From: Bacillota bacterium
GTDB taxonomy: Bacteria; Bacillota; Clostridia; Clostridiales; Clostridiaceae
NCBI GenBank assembly: GCA_030706015.1
Contig: JAUZPI010000007.1
Span: 21,415-85,414, forward strand
DNA length: 64,000 nt
Reading direction: 5' to 3'
In this document: positions 9,130 to 17,769 of the stretch, in pieces
Layout: each line of letters begins with the position of its first letter
Numbering within the stretch: the first letter of the stretch is position 1
Notes under the pieces: generated by a model
The model's input: the letters and a program-made list of their open reading frames with translations, nothing else
Told to the model about the DNA's origin: nothing
Database searches by the model: none
Program-made: the position numbers and the translations under genes

Positions 9130-9221
9130 TGAACTCCCTCCTTGTGCTTTTTCTTTATGTGTATAATTTTGTATATGACTAATAAAGTTGTTAAATATTG
9201 ACGAAAGTTATAATCCCAATG

Positions 9222-9235
9222 TGTAAACGTTTACT
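9222..9235. promoter_or_regulatory. cre site (CcpA operator) TGTAAACGTTTACT
   Basis: The sequence fits the catabolite-responsive element consensus, with a perfectly palindromic GTAAACGTTTAC core at 9223-9234. It lies about 95 nt upstream of the chemoreceptor start. Control by CcpA is inferred. Confidence 0.65.
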
Positions 9236-9399
9236 TATTATATATTTTATATCAATGGATAAGCGCTAACAATAAGACTAAGTTATGCTTAAGAAATGAA
9301 GTTATATGCGCAGCTTTTTTCAAATATATCCATAAAAGTATTATTTATTGCAATATTGTATAAATTTATTATACATGCCAAAAATAAAAAGGTAAACAC

Positions 9400-9439
9400 T
9401 TTTTTTATTTTTTGTAATTTAATACAAAAAATAAAAAAA
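9400..9439 (-). terminator. A/T-only hairpin after the DeoR gene
   Basis: TTTTTTTATTTTTTGTA (9400-9416) and its perfect complement (9423-9439) flank a 6-nt loop just beyond the stop codon. The stem is weak in energy but the symmetry is exact. Confidence 0.5.
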
Positions 9440-9449
9440 TATGATTAGC

Positions 9450-10211
9450 CTACTGACTAACCATAATCTCTATTCCTAATTCTTCATATTCTTTTATCGT
9501 CTCTTCTGGAAGTTCTCCACTGGTAATAATAGATGTTATCGAAGATACTTTACAGATTACAGAAAGACATACATTTTCAAATTTAGAACTGTCCGCTACT
9601 ATAATTATTTTATTTGCTGAGTTCATCATCGCCTTTTTAGCTTGCGCCTCTGTAAAGTTTGGTGTTGTAATACCCTGGTTTATGGAAATCCCGTTTGCCC
9701 CTATGAATGCCTTATCCACCCTAAAATTCTTAAAAACACCTTCACATAAATGCCCCACCATAGATCTTGTATTAAATCTTAAAGTCCCTCCAGCTACAAT
9801 TAGTTCAACGCCATCTCTATTTGAAATTTCAGCCGCGATGTCTATAGAATTTGTTACTACAGTTATATTTTTAGCTGTTATATTTTTAGCAATCTCTAAA
9901 GTAGTTGTTCCTGAGTCTAATATTATGGTATCTCCATCATTTATAAGTTCTGCAGCATATCTTCCTATAGATTGCTTTTCTATATTTTTTTCATCCTTTT
10001 TATCAAAAAATGATGGTTCAAAATTCGTAATTCCAATCTTTACAGCTCCCCCATGAGTTCTCTTTAAAAGCTTCTTTTCTTCCATCTCCTGAAGATCTCT
10101 TCTTATGGTGGCTTCTGAAACATTAAAAATACTTGAAAGTTCATTTACTTTAATGCTTCCTTCTTCATTTATTAATAAACTTATCTTTTCCTGTCTTTCT
10201 TCTGCAAACAT
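9450..10211 (-). CDS. DeoR-family transcriptional regulator
   Basis: From the ATG at 10211 (GGAAGTG ribosome site) the protein is 253 residues. A GTG at 10229 would add six residues but has no ribosome site. The N-terminal winged HTH is the classic DeoR type: R-Q-E-K-I-x-L-L-I, VNELSSIFNVSEATIRRDL, and LKRTHGGAV. The C-terminal sugar-phosphate-sensing domain has the DSGTTT phosphate loop and the IIVADSSKF motif. Such proteins repress sugar or polyol PTS and kinase operons and are released by a phosphorylated sugar. No catabolic operon adjoins it here, so its targets are probably elsewhere. Confidence 0.9.
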   Translation of the reverse strand: MFAEERQEKISLLINEEGSIKVNELSSIFNVSEATIRRDLQEMEEKKLLKRTHGGAVKIGITNFEPSFFDKKDEKNIEKQSIGRYAAELINDGDTIILDSGTTTLEIAKNITAKNITVVTNSIDIAAEISNRDGVELIVAGGTLRFNTRSMVGHLCEGVFKNFRVDKAFIGANGISINQGITTPNFTEAQAKKAMMNSANKIIIVADSSKFENVCLSVICKVSSITSIITSGELPEETIKEYEELGIEIMVSQ

Positions 10212-10411
10212 ATTATCAATCACTTCCACTCAATCAAACTTAAGATTGTTTTTTGACTATATAGTAAACACTTTCCTCCATTATGTCAATATGTACATAT
10301 TCACAAATAATTAAAAAGAAAGTAATAATATTTAAAAACTCATATCGCATTATGTTTATCTGTATTTACGTTCATATTAGAACTATTCATTTTTATACTA
10401 ACTTAGCAGTG

Positions 10412-11614
10412 CTACTCATTATTAGCCCACTGGATTGCTTTAAAATATGCAGTTGGTAAAAGCCCTTCATCAATATCCAATTGCCATGAATACTCTGATA
10501 CCTTGTCCCACTGTCCAGCTTCATAGTTAATAACTAATTTTAAAACAGCTCCTAACTTAGTAAGATACGACCCCACTAAAGCCTCTTTCACCTCATTATC
10601 TATAAATATTTCATCTAACACCTCCACTAATGGCTTATCCAGAAGTACATCAATCATGGATAATAAACCCGTGAGATACGCATTACAGCTATTGCTAAAT
10701 CCCATTCTTGATGCTATCAATTCCATAAATCTCGCCCTTACCAGTGATGTTTTTATAATGACATTCGGTTTATCATCTCCAATAGTTTTCACAATTATTA
10801 AGTATAACCACTTCTTTACTTCTTTTTCTCCAAGTATGGTAAGTGCATATCTTAATGATCTAATTTCATTTCTAAAAGCAAAAAACGAAGAATTTATTAA
10901 TTTTAAAAGATTATACGATAACGATACATCTTTTTTAATTAAATACTCTATCCTTTCAACTCGAAACTCTTGAGCATTAATTTCACGCAATAAGTTCATG
11001 TATACATATTTATTCTCGGGCAGCTTTTTTCCAGAAATAATTATTGGTTTACTTAAGTAATAGCCCTGAAAATAATGATACCCCAGATCCACTGCTTCAT
11101 TAAATTCCTCTATTGTTTCAACCTTTTCAGCTAAAAATTTTATATCCTTTGATTTAACTAAATCCATTATCTTTCTTCGATCATACCCTTTTGTAACTCT
11201 AAAATCCACCTTGATTATATCCACTATATCAATAAGCCTTCTATACTTATCATTGAAAACAAAATCATCAAGTGCAAAAATAAAGCCAATTTCCTTTAAC
11301 CTCCTGCATCTTTCTAATATATCTTCATCAGGCTCCACAGTTTCTAATATCTCAATCATTACTAAATGTGCCGGCAATACAGTTAATATATCTGACATTA
11401 TAACGTTTTCAGTAAAATTGATAAAAACTTTTTTTCCACAGGTTATATTGTTTATTCCAATGTTTAATATACTGTTTCTTATAACTTCTACGGTTGCCCT
11501 ATCTCCATCTTCATTTTGATACATATTATTGATACCATCTCTATATAATAATTCATAGCCGAATATTTCATTTTCCTTGTTAAAAATAGGTTGCCTAGCC
11601 ACAAAAATATCCAT
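10412..11614 (-). CDS. EAL-HDOD signalling protein (YuxH type)
   Basis: This 400-residue protein begins with VARQPIFN, a hallmark of the EAL-HDOD family. The EAL domain (1-200) has ELLYR in place of EALxR. It keeps FINFTE, EILE, LDDF, KVDF, AEKVE and FQGYYLSKP, but the usual DDFGTG loop reads DDFVFN. Cyclic-di-GMP phosphodiesterase activity is therefore doubtful. The HDOD domain (about 200-390) contains SSFFAFRNEIRSLRYAL, with no HD metal motif. Family members act in motility and c-di-GMP-linked regulation. The window also holds a PelD-type c-di-GMP receptor. The ribosome site is GGGGG, 8 nt from ATG. Confidence 0.85.
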   Translation of the reverse strand: MDIFVARQPIFNKENEIFGYELLYRDGINNMYQNEDGDRATVEVIRNSILNIGINNITCGKKVFINFTENVIMSDILTVLPAHLVMIEILETVEPDEDILERCRRLKEIGFIFALDDFVFNDKYRRLIDIVDIIKVDFRVTKGYDRRKIMDLVKSKDIKFLAEKVETIEEFNEAVDLGYHYFQGYYLSKPIIISGKKLPENKYVYMNLLREINAQEFRVERIEYLIKKDVSLSYNLLKLINSSFFAFRNEIRSLRYALTILGEKEVKKWLYLIIVKTIGDDKPNVIIKTSLVRARFMELIASRMGFSNSCNAYLTGLLSMIDVLLDKPLVEVLDEIFIDNEVKEALVGSYLTKLGAVLKLVINYEAGQWDKVSEYSWQLDIDEGLLPTAYFKAIQWANNE

Positions 11615-11768
11615 ACAAAAACCCCCATATTAAAGATATTAACCTATAGGACATACCATCCAAATCACTACATTTTCGTATAATTAATTATAATATACTC
11701 TCTGTTGAAGCTTTAGTCAAATAATTCCTTATATGTAATCATAGGCCACATCGTAATTATGCATAAAA

Positions 11769-11800
11769 CAAAAACAACCAACGGCTGCTGGTTGTTTTTG
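11769..11800 (-). terminator. Terminator after the MacAB-like operon
   Basis: CAAAAACAACCA (11769-11780) pairs perfectly with 11789-11800 around an 8-nt GC-rich loop. It lies a few bases past the permease stop, with T-rich flanks. Confidence 0.8.
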
Positions 11801-11803
11801 TTT

Positions 11804-12997
11804 CTATTCAAATCTTAAAGCATCTATAGGATTTAATTTTGAAGCCTTATTAGCTGGATAGATACCAAAAATTATACCTACTAACATGGAAAATATAAGC
11901 GCCTCAAGAACAATATTGTTTGAAATAACAATTGTGGTACTGAAAAAATGCTCTCCAACATATGCACCTAGATATCCAAATAATACGCCTATTATACCTC
12001 CAAGTCCACTAACACTGGCAGCCTCAATTAAAAACTGCATTAGTATTGTTCTACGTTTTGCTCCAATGGCCTTTCTTGTGCCTATTTCTCTAGTTCTTTC
12101 AACTACGGAAACAAGCATTATATTCATAATTCCTATACCTCCAACGATAAGAGATATAGCAGCTATTCCTGCAAGCATAGTAGTCAAGCTCTTACTTGTA
12201 GAAGTAGCAGTATCCAGAATACTTGTCTGACTCATTACTCTATAATAACTTCTTGTAGCAGTACTGTCAGTACTGCTGTTGCTTAATTTAAACTTTTTAT
12301 TCAAAAACAACTCTAAGTATGACATTGCTGTATTAATATTATCCTTACTGTCTGCCTCTACATAAAAAGTCTTAACATTAGCATTCTTTAATAGTCTTTC
12401 ACCTGTAGTTAGAGGTACTATTATTCTGTCATCGCTAGATCCGGAACTTGAAGTCCCTTGTGAAGTAAGAACTCCGACTATTTCAAATTCTATACCATTA
12501 ACATACATAGTTTGACCAACTACATTAGTGTATCCAAAAATATTTTGAGCTGTTTCTGTACCTATTACAAGTACATTATATCTATTATCAATATCTCTTT
12601 GAGTTATAAATCTACCTGAACTTACCGAAAGTTTTCTAATTTCTTCATAAGCTGGAGTAGATGCTTCTAAAGTTGTTGTGTTAGACTTACTTCCTGCTTT
12701 TACATTTACACTACCTTGAGATATTGTAGGGGCAATTTCTTTTATGCCTGGTTTGGTTTTTAGTTCTGCTAATTCTTCATTGGTTATAGCAGCTGTTTTT
12801 GTAAGATTAACAGTTATTAAATTCGTACCCAATTTATCTATCTGGTCACTAACTGCCTTTTGAGTACCTTGTCCCATTCCTACAAGTATTATTACTGAAG
12901 ATATTCCTATAATTATTCCAAGCATAGTAAGAAAGGATCTCATTTTATTACTCCATACTGAAGAAAGAGCTACTTTAACAAGTTTTGTGAATCTCAT
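11804..12997 (-). CDS. MacB-like ABC transporter permease
   Basis: This 397-residue protein has the MacB/FtsX layout: a membrane helix at about 18-42 (SFLTMLGIIIGISSVIILVG), a large extracytoplasmic MacB-PCD domain (about 45-265), and three C-terminal helices. The signature ERTREIGTRKAIGAKRR lies between helices 2 and 3. In this family ATP hydrolysis drives mechanical export of substrates through an adaptor protein. It overlaps the upstream ATPase by 4 nt (ATGA), so they are translated together. In Firmicutes the closest known arrangement is YknXYZ, which protects from antimicrobial peptide toxins. The substrate here is unknown. Confidence 0.9.
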   Translation of the reverse strand: MRFTKLVKVALSSVWSNKMRSFLTMLGIIIGISSVIILVGMGQGTQKAVSDQIDKLGTNLITVNLTKTAAITNEELAELKTKPGIKEIAPTISQGSVNVKAGSKSNTTTLEASTPAYEEIRKLSVSSGRFITQRDIDNRYNVLVIGTETAQNIFGYTNVVGQTMYVNGIEFEIVGVLTSQGTSSSGSSDDRIIVPLTTGERLLKNANVKTFYVEADSKDNINTAMSYLELFLNKKFKLSNSSTDSTATRSYYRVMSQTSILDTATSTSKSLTTMLAGIAAISLIVGGIGIMNIMLVSVVERTREIGTRKAIGAKRRTILMQFLIEAASVSGLGGIIGVLFGYLGAYVGEHFFSTTIVISNNIVLEALIFSMLVGIIFGIYPANKASKLNPIDALRFE

Positions 12998-13710
12998 TCT
13001 AACACCTCATTTTTATTTAAAGTATCAGATGTTATACTACCATCTCTTACTGTAATCATTCTTTTTGCATTTGCAGCTATTTCTTTATCATGAGTAATCA
13101 TTACTATGGTATTACCTTCCTTATTCAATTCTGTAAGCATCTTTAGCACTTCTTGTCCTGTCTTACTGTCAAGCGCTCCAGTAGGTTCATCTGCTAGAAT
13201 AATTTGAGGATCTGTTACCAGAGCTCTAGCTATAGCCACTCTCTGCATCTGACCACCTGATAATTCCGAAGGCTTGTGTTTTATATGGCTGCTTAGACCA
13301 ACCTTTTCAATTGCCTGCTTTGCCTTCTCTTTTGTCTTGCTTCCAGTTTGGCCTAAATATAAAAGTGGGAGTTCAACATTTTCTAATATATTTAGCTTTG
13401 GAAGCAGATTATAGGTTTGAAATATAAAGCCAATTTTTTTGTTTCGTATTTCAGCTAATTTATTATCGCTGCAGTTGGTGTTTAACCCATCCAGGATATA
13501 TTCTCCACTTGTAGGTTTATCTAAGCATCCTATAATGTTCATAAGAGTAGATTTTCCCGCCCCTGAAGGTCCAACAATAGCTACATACTCTCCCTTAGAA
13601 ATGCTTAAATTTACTGTGTTTAAGGCTTTAAAGGTACTACTTCCCATTTTATATACCTTTTCAATATTGTTCATTTTAATTATTTCTTTAATATTAGCTT
13701 CTGCGCCCAT
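12994..13710 (-). CDS. MacB/LolD-type ABC transporter ATP-binding protein
   Basis: This 238-residue ATPase has Walker A GPSGAGKST (about residues 43-51), the Q-loop FIFQTYNLLP, signature LSGGQMQRVAIARAL, Walker B IILADEPTGALD and H-loop MITHD. TYNLLP with the following LNILENVELPL is typical of the LolD/MacB/SalX export branch. It lies between the adaptor (24 nt upstream) and the permease (4-nt overlap), forming a three-gene efflux operon. The ribosome site is GAGGTGAG. Confidence 0.93.
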   Translation of the reverse strand: MGAEANIKEIIKMNNIEKVYKMGSSTFKALNTVNLSISKGEYVAIVGPSGAGKSTLMNIIGCLDKPTSGEYILDGLNTNCSDNKLAEIRNKKIGFIFQTYNLLPKLNILENVELPLLYLGQTGSKTKEKAKQAIEKVGLSSHIKHKPSELSGGQMQRVAIARALVTDPQIILADEPTGALDSKTGQEVLKMLTELNKEGNTIVMITHDKEIAANAKRMITVRDGSITSDTLNKNEVLE

Positions 13711-13734
13711 GGTAACTCACCTCTTTCCTATTCA

Positions 13735-15039
13735 TTAATTTTTCGAACCACCGCTGCTTCCACTGCTTCTATTACTGCCTCCGCCTTGGAATCCTTGTCC
13801 GCCGCCCATTTGACCACCGCCAAAGCCGCCCATGTCGCCTCCACCAAAACCGCCGCCAAAGCTACTTTTATTGTTGCTGCTAGTTGAGCTGCTTACCTGT
13901 GGTAATTGTACTAAAACCTTTTGGCCTTCCGTTACTCCTTCCGTTACTTCGATGTAGTTTTGTGTTTCCATACCCGTCTTAATTGCTACCAACTTACTAT
14001 TAGTTCCGGTACTTATTGATGCACCATTTCTCATTCCATAGGAAGTTTTTCCTTGTTGAGCAGAAGTAGATGATTGATTATTGTTATTCGACTGACTATT
14101 AGTCTGATTATTTGAGTTTGAAGTATTATTGGTACTACTACTATCCTCCACTCTTACATATTTTTGTCCATTTCTCTCTATTAAAGCTTCCGCAGGTATT
14201 ACTAGAGCATTGTCTTTGCTTTCCACTGCAATAGTTACATTTGCATTCATACCAAGCTTTATTCCGGTTGGATCTTTAACAGATACTACTACATCATATG
14301 TAGTTACATTATTTGAGGTTGTTCCTGTTTCAGCTATAGTCTCTACTGAACCTTCATAAGTCTTATTTTTAATTGCATCAAATTTGATAGTAGCTTTTTG
14401 ACCTATTGCCACCTTTGCAATATCTAATTCATCTACTGATACCTTTACCTTTATTGAATTCATATCTACAATCGAAAGAACACTTTTACTAGAATCAACA
14501 CTGTCCCCATTACTGTTATTCACTGTAGTTATTACTCCACCAATTGGAGCTGTGACTGTCATATTATTTAATTGAGTATAGGCATCATCTACCTGTGCCT
14601 GAGCATCGCTTACTGAAATCTTATCCTGAGCTACTTTGTTATCATCTACCTTAGCAGCACTTTCATCACTTGTTAAAGCAAGCTTTTGTTTGGTTAAATT
14701 ATTTTCTGCAGTAGTTACATTTTTGCTTAAGTCGCTGCTCTTTGCAGTAAATAAAGTTTGACCTGCAGTAACCTTATCTCCTACCTTTAAACTTAATCCC
14801 TCTAAGGTACCTTTATTATTTGCTGCTACATCCTTGGTATTAGCTGCATAAGCCGCTCCCGTTCCCTGAATAGTCACCTGTAAATTCATCTTTTTAGCAC
14901 TTGTATTATAATATTGAGTGGCCGCCTTAACTGGCTGTTTTGTGAAATATGCACTATAAGCAACATACCCTCCAATACCTATCCCAACTGCAACTACGCA
15001 TGCAATAATAGCTTTAATCACTTTACTTTTCATTTTCAA
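13735..15039 (-). CDS. MacA/YknX-like efflux adaptor (HlyD/RND membrane fusion protein)
   Basis: This 434-residue protein has an N-terminal membrane anchor (about 7-29). A split biotinyl/lipoyl-like domain (LSLKVGDKVTAGQTLF ... VTAPIGGVITTV) surrounds a short alpha-helical hairpin (about 105-155), and a beta-barrel and membrane-proximal domain follow. The C-terminal region is unusual: an Asn/Ser-rich linker (about 305-335) and a final 45 residues dominated by Gly with Ser, Phe, Met and Gln. In Gram-positives such adaptors contact the MacB-like permease outside the membrane. It is the first gene of the operon with the ATPase and permease. The Gly-rich tail may be disordered or touch the wall; this is speculative. 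Confidence 0.88.
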   Translation of the reverse strand: MKMKSKVIKAIIACVVAVGIGIGGYVAYSAYFTKQPVKAATQYYNTSAKKMNLQVTIQGTGAAYAANTKDVAANNKGTLEGLSLKVGDKVTAGQTLFTAKSSDLSKNVTTAENNLTKQKLALTSDESAAKVDDNKVAQDKISVSDAQAQVDDAYTQLNNMTVTAPIGGVITTVNNSNGDSVDSSKSVLSIVDMNSIKVKVSVDELDIAKVAIGQKATIKFDAIKNKTYEGSVETIAETGTTSNNVTTYDVVVSVKDPTGIKLGMNANVTIAVESKDNALVIPAEALIERNGQKYVRVEDSSSTNNTSNSNNQTNSQSNNNNQSSTSAQQGKTSYGMRNGASISTGTNSKLVAIKTGMETQNYIEVTEGVTEGQKVLVQLPQVSSSTSSNNKSSFGGGFGGGDMGGFGGGQMGGGQGFQGGGSNRSSGSSGGSKN

Positions 15040-15215
15040 ATCCCCCTCTTATTTTAACCACATTTTTATTCACATAGTTACACTATCAACATCATCATTT
15101 CAACAATTTTTTATATTCTCAATCTTTAATAGGATTATAGCTCGTAATTGTTGTACCAGTATCAAATTATTATGTGATTTTGATGTGATTAAAAAAAGAA
15201 AAGTAAACATTCTAA

Positions 15216-16415
15216 CTATTTAATATCTCTTTTTTCTTTAAACAAAGATATCTCTTCAGCTGCTCTAGCATATCCACCTGACTCCTTAAAGGAATTTCCT
15301 ATTTTCTTTATGTTTTCAATATAGCTTGGGTCTTTTATTACCTTCTCTATTGAGTCTCTCAATATTTCAGGTGAAACAGTATCTTTGTCTAGATTAATTG
15401 ACGCTCCTAGTTCTGCTGACCTTGCAGCCATATATGGCTGATCCGCACCTATGGGGATTGTGACAAACGGGATATTATTATATAGCATATCACTTGTAGT
15501 ATTCATCCCTCCATGTATGACAGCAGCATGAGTGTATTTTAGAATTTCGGTTTGTGGTACATAGTTTCTAACAATAAAATTATTAGGAATATGGAATTTA
15601 GATGTGTCTAAATTATACGCAGTCATAACCACAACCACATCTTCATCCCCAAAAGCTTTGAAGAATACATCATAAAGTCTAGTGTCGCTATTATTGTAAA
15701 CTGTCCCCAAGGAAATATATATAACCTTCTTCCCTTCCAGTTTATTAAAAGGAAAATCTAGATTTTCTTTTCTATTGTATATAGGTGGTCCTATGAATTT
15801 AAAACTATCATCATAATATTCATTATGTGAAATAAAATATTTTGAGGTATATGCTATATTCAAATCACCTCTACTAAAAAACAAATCTATTATCTTGGGC
15901 ATTTCTAGATTATAGTTTTCTTTTAAACTACTAGCTATTTCTTGATAACTTTCAAGTTGATTAAGCTGATTTATAGATTCTTCAGTGATAGGTTCTTTAC
16001 TCATAGAGATTAGATCCTCTGGAGTGGCGAATATTGCAAAGGAGGAAATAGTAGGTATGTTTAGTATTTTACCTATAGTATTTCCGCAGGGAAATACAGA
16101 ACCATGAACTATGTAATCGAATTTGATTCCCTTAGTTTGAGACAGCACATCTTCAATTGTTTCTTCAAATCTAGCTAACATCTTATTAATAATTTCCTTA
16201 AAATTCTTTTTATTACCGCTCCCCCCTTTTGATCCTATTTCATAATTGGTCTTAAAACATCTAAACTCCGCACCTGTTTTTTCTATTTTGTCTCTAAATT
16301 CTTCTGAACAAAAATACACTACCTCCTCTCCCATTTTTACCAAAGCAGCTGCTAACCCTAATGTAGGGTTAACATGTCCATAAGCTGGCAAATTTAGAAA
16401 TAGTACTTTTGACAT
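15216..16415 (-). CDS. MGT-family glycosyltransferase (YjiC/macrolide type), copy 1
   Basis: About 399 residues from the ATG at 16415, with a GAAGGATG ribosome site. It is a GT1, GT-B fold enzyme: N-terminal LFLNLPAYGHVNPTLGLAAAL with the catalytic-region histidine, and a C-terminal donor-binding motif (YVPQTEILKYTHAAVIHGG, then PFVTIPIGADQPYMAARSAELG). Family members transfer glucose from UDP-glucose to macrolides, flavonoids or lipids. The gene lies 35 nt after a close paralogue, and the two are probably cotranscribed. Its place directly upstream of a MacAB-like exporter is compatible with detoxification or with making a glycosylated product, but the acceptor is unknown. Confidence 0.88.
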   Translation of the reverse strand: MSKVLFLNLPAYGHVNPTLGLAAALVKMGEEVVYFCSEEFRDKIEKTGAEFRCFKTNYEIGSKGGSGNKKNFKEIINKMLARFEETIEDVLSQTKGIKFDYIVHGSVFPCGNTIGKILNIPTISSFAIFATPEDLISMSKEPITEESINQLNQLESYQEIASSLKENYNLEMPKIIDLFFSRGDLNIAYTSKYFISHNEYYDDSFKFIGPPIYNRKENLDFPFNKLEGKKVIYISLGTVYNNSDTRLYDVFFKAFGDEDVVVVMTAYNLDTSKFHIPNNFIVRNYVPQTEILKYTHAAVIHGGMNTTSDMLYNNIPFVTIPIGADQPYMAARSAELGASINLDKDTVSPEILRDSIEKVIKDPSYIENIKKIGNSFKESGGYARAAEEISLFKEKRDIK

Positions 16416-16449
16416 TTTCAACACATCCTTCGTTTTTTATTTATTTCTA

Positions 16450-17652
16450 TTAATTGATTCCCTTATCTCTTTTGAATTCAAAGATTTCTTCAATAGCTCT
16501 GTTAAAGCCACCTGATTCTTTAAAAGAATCATAAATTTTTTTCATATTTTTAAGATAACTTGAATCCTTCAATACCATTTCAACTGAATTTTTTAAAATT
16601 TCAGATGTTAATTCATTCTTTTTAAGTGAAATGGCCGCTCCAAGCTCTGAAACTCTAGCAGCTATATAAGGTTGATCTGCTTCTATAGGAATTGCCACAA
16701 ATGGGATGCCATTACATATCAATTCACTAGTTGAATTCATTCCAGCATGAGTTATAGCTACGTGGGTATATTTTAAAATCTCCGATTGAGGTACAAAATG
16801 TTTCACAATAAAATTATCTGGTATATTAAATTCAGATATATCCAGATTATATGCTGTCATAACTACTACCACATTCTCTTCTTTACCAAAGGCTTCAAAG
16901 AATATATCATACAATCTAGTATCTGAATTATTAAATACTGTACCCAATGTTATATATATGACCTTTTTTCCTTCTAATTTCTCAAAGGGAAAGTGTAAAT
17001 TCATACTTGATTTACATATAGAAGGTCCTATGAATTTATAAGAATCATCATAAAATTCAGCATGAGATATAAAATATTTTGAGGTATATACAATGTTAAT
17101 ATCACTCTTACTAAAAAACATATCTGATATTTTAGGCAGTTCTATATTATAAGTTTCTTTTAACTTACTGGCGGTTTCTTTATATGCATCCAATTCATTA
17201 AGGTGATTAATTAATTCACTGTTTATAAAGCTTGAGTTTTTAGACATAAGCTCTTTTGAAGTAGCAAATATTGCGAAAGAGGAGATAGATGGGATACCTA
17301 AGATATCAGCAATAATGCTTCCATAGGTAAATGTTGAGTCATAAATAATATAGTCAATCTTAATCCCTTTAATCTGAAAGAGAATGTCCTCAATGACTTT
17401 TTCACAAGAAGTCAGTATTTTATTAATATACAGGTAAAAACCATTATTGCCGATGGCTTTATTCTTTTGTTTTAAAAAGTAATTTTCTCTATAACCTTTA
17501 AATAAAGCACCGGTTTCTTCTACTCTATGTCTAAATTCCTCTGAACAAAAATATATTACCTCCTCTCCACGGTCTACTAATGCTTCAACTAATCCTAATG
17601 TAGGATTAACATGTCCATAGGCGGGCAGATTTAAAAAAAGTATTTTTGACAT
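16450..17652 (-). CDS. MGT-family glycosyltransferase (YjiC/macrolide type), copy 2
   Basis: About 400 residues from the ATG at 17652, after a GGGGGTGA ribosome site. It is clearly a paralogue of the next gene: the same ILFLNLPAYGHVNPTLGL start, the same EEFRHRVEETGA segment and the same donor site (FVPQSEILKYTHVAITHAGMN, PIEADQPYIAA). By eye more than half of the positions are identical. One difference is IHGGMNT in copy 1 versus THAGMNS here, in the donor-binding region. The pair looks like a tandem duplication that has begun to diverge in the acceptor half. Confidence 0.88.
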   Translation of the reverse strand: MSKILFLNLPAYGHVNPTLGLVEALVDRGEEVIYFCSEEFRHRVEETGALFKGYRENYFLKQKNKAIGNNGFYLYINKILTSCEKVIEDILFQIKGIKIDYIIYDSTFTYGSIIADILGIPSISSFAIFATSKELMSKNSSFINSELINHLNELDAYKETASKLKETYNIELPKISDMFFSKSDINIVYTSKYFISHAEFYDDSYKFIGPSICKSSMNLHFPFEKLEGKKVIYITLGTVFNNSDTRLYDIFFEAFGKEENVVVVMTAYNLDISEFNIPDNFIVKHFVPQSEILKYTHVAITHAGMNSTSELICNGIPFVAIPIEADQPYIAARVSELGAAISLKKNELTSEILKNSVEMVLKDSSYLKNMKKIYDSFKESGGFNRAIEEIFEFKRDKGIN

Positions 17653-17716
17653 CAATTCACCCCCTTTCTTACTTTTTCATCATATCCTACCATATAGTTA
17701 ATTTAATGTAAAATGT

Positions 17717-17763
17717 AACCCTCTTGCCAATAGATGAGTTTAACATCTATTGGCAAGAGGGTT
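17717..17763 (-). terminator. Perfect 20-bp hairpin after the MprF-like gene
   Basis: Arms 17717-17736 and 17744-17763 pair perfectly around a 7-nt loop. It separates the MprF-like gene from the glycosyltransferase pair. Confidence 0.75.
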
Positions 17764-17769
17764 TACCTT

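Larger units (their letters stand above)
9130..9449. other. Intergenic region with chemoreceptor control region and DeoR terminator
   Basis: This 320-nt AT-rich stretch has no gene. It holds the cre-like palindrome at 9222-9235, a weaker related sequence near 9257 (GATAAGCGCTAACA, two mismatches to cre), and the A/T hairpin that ends the DeoR gene (9400-9439). Confidence 0.6.
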
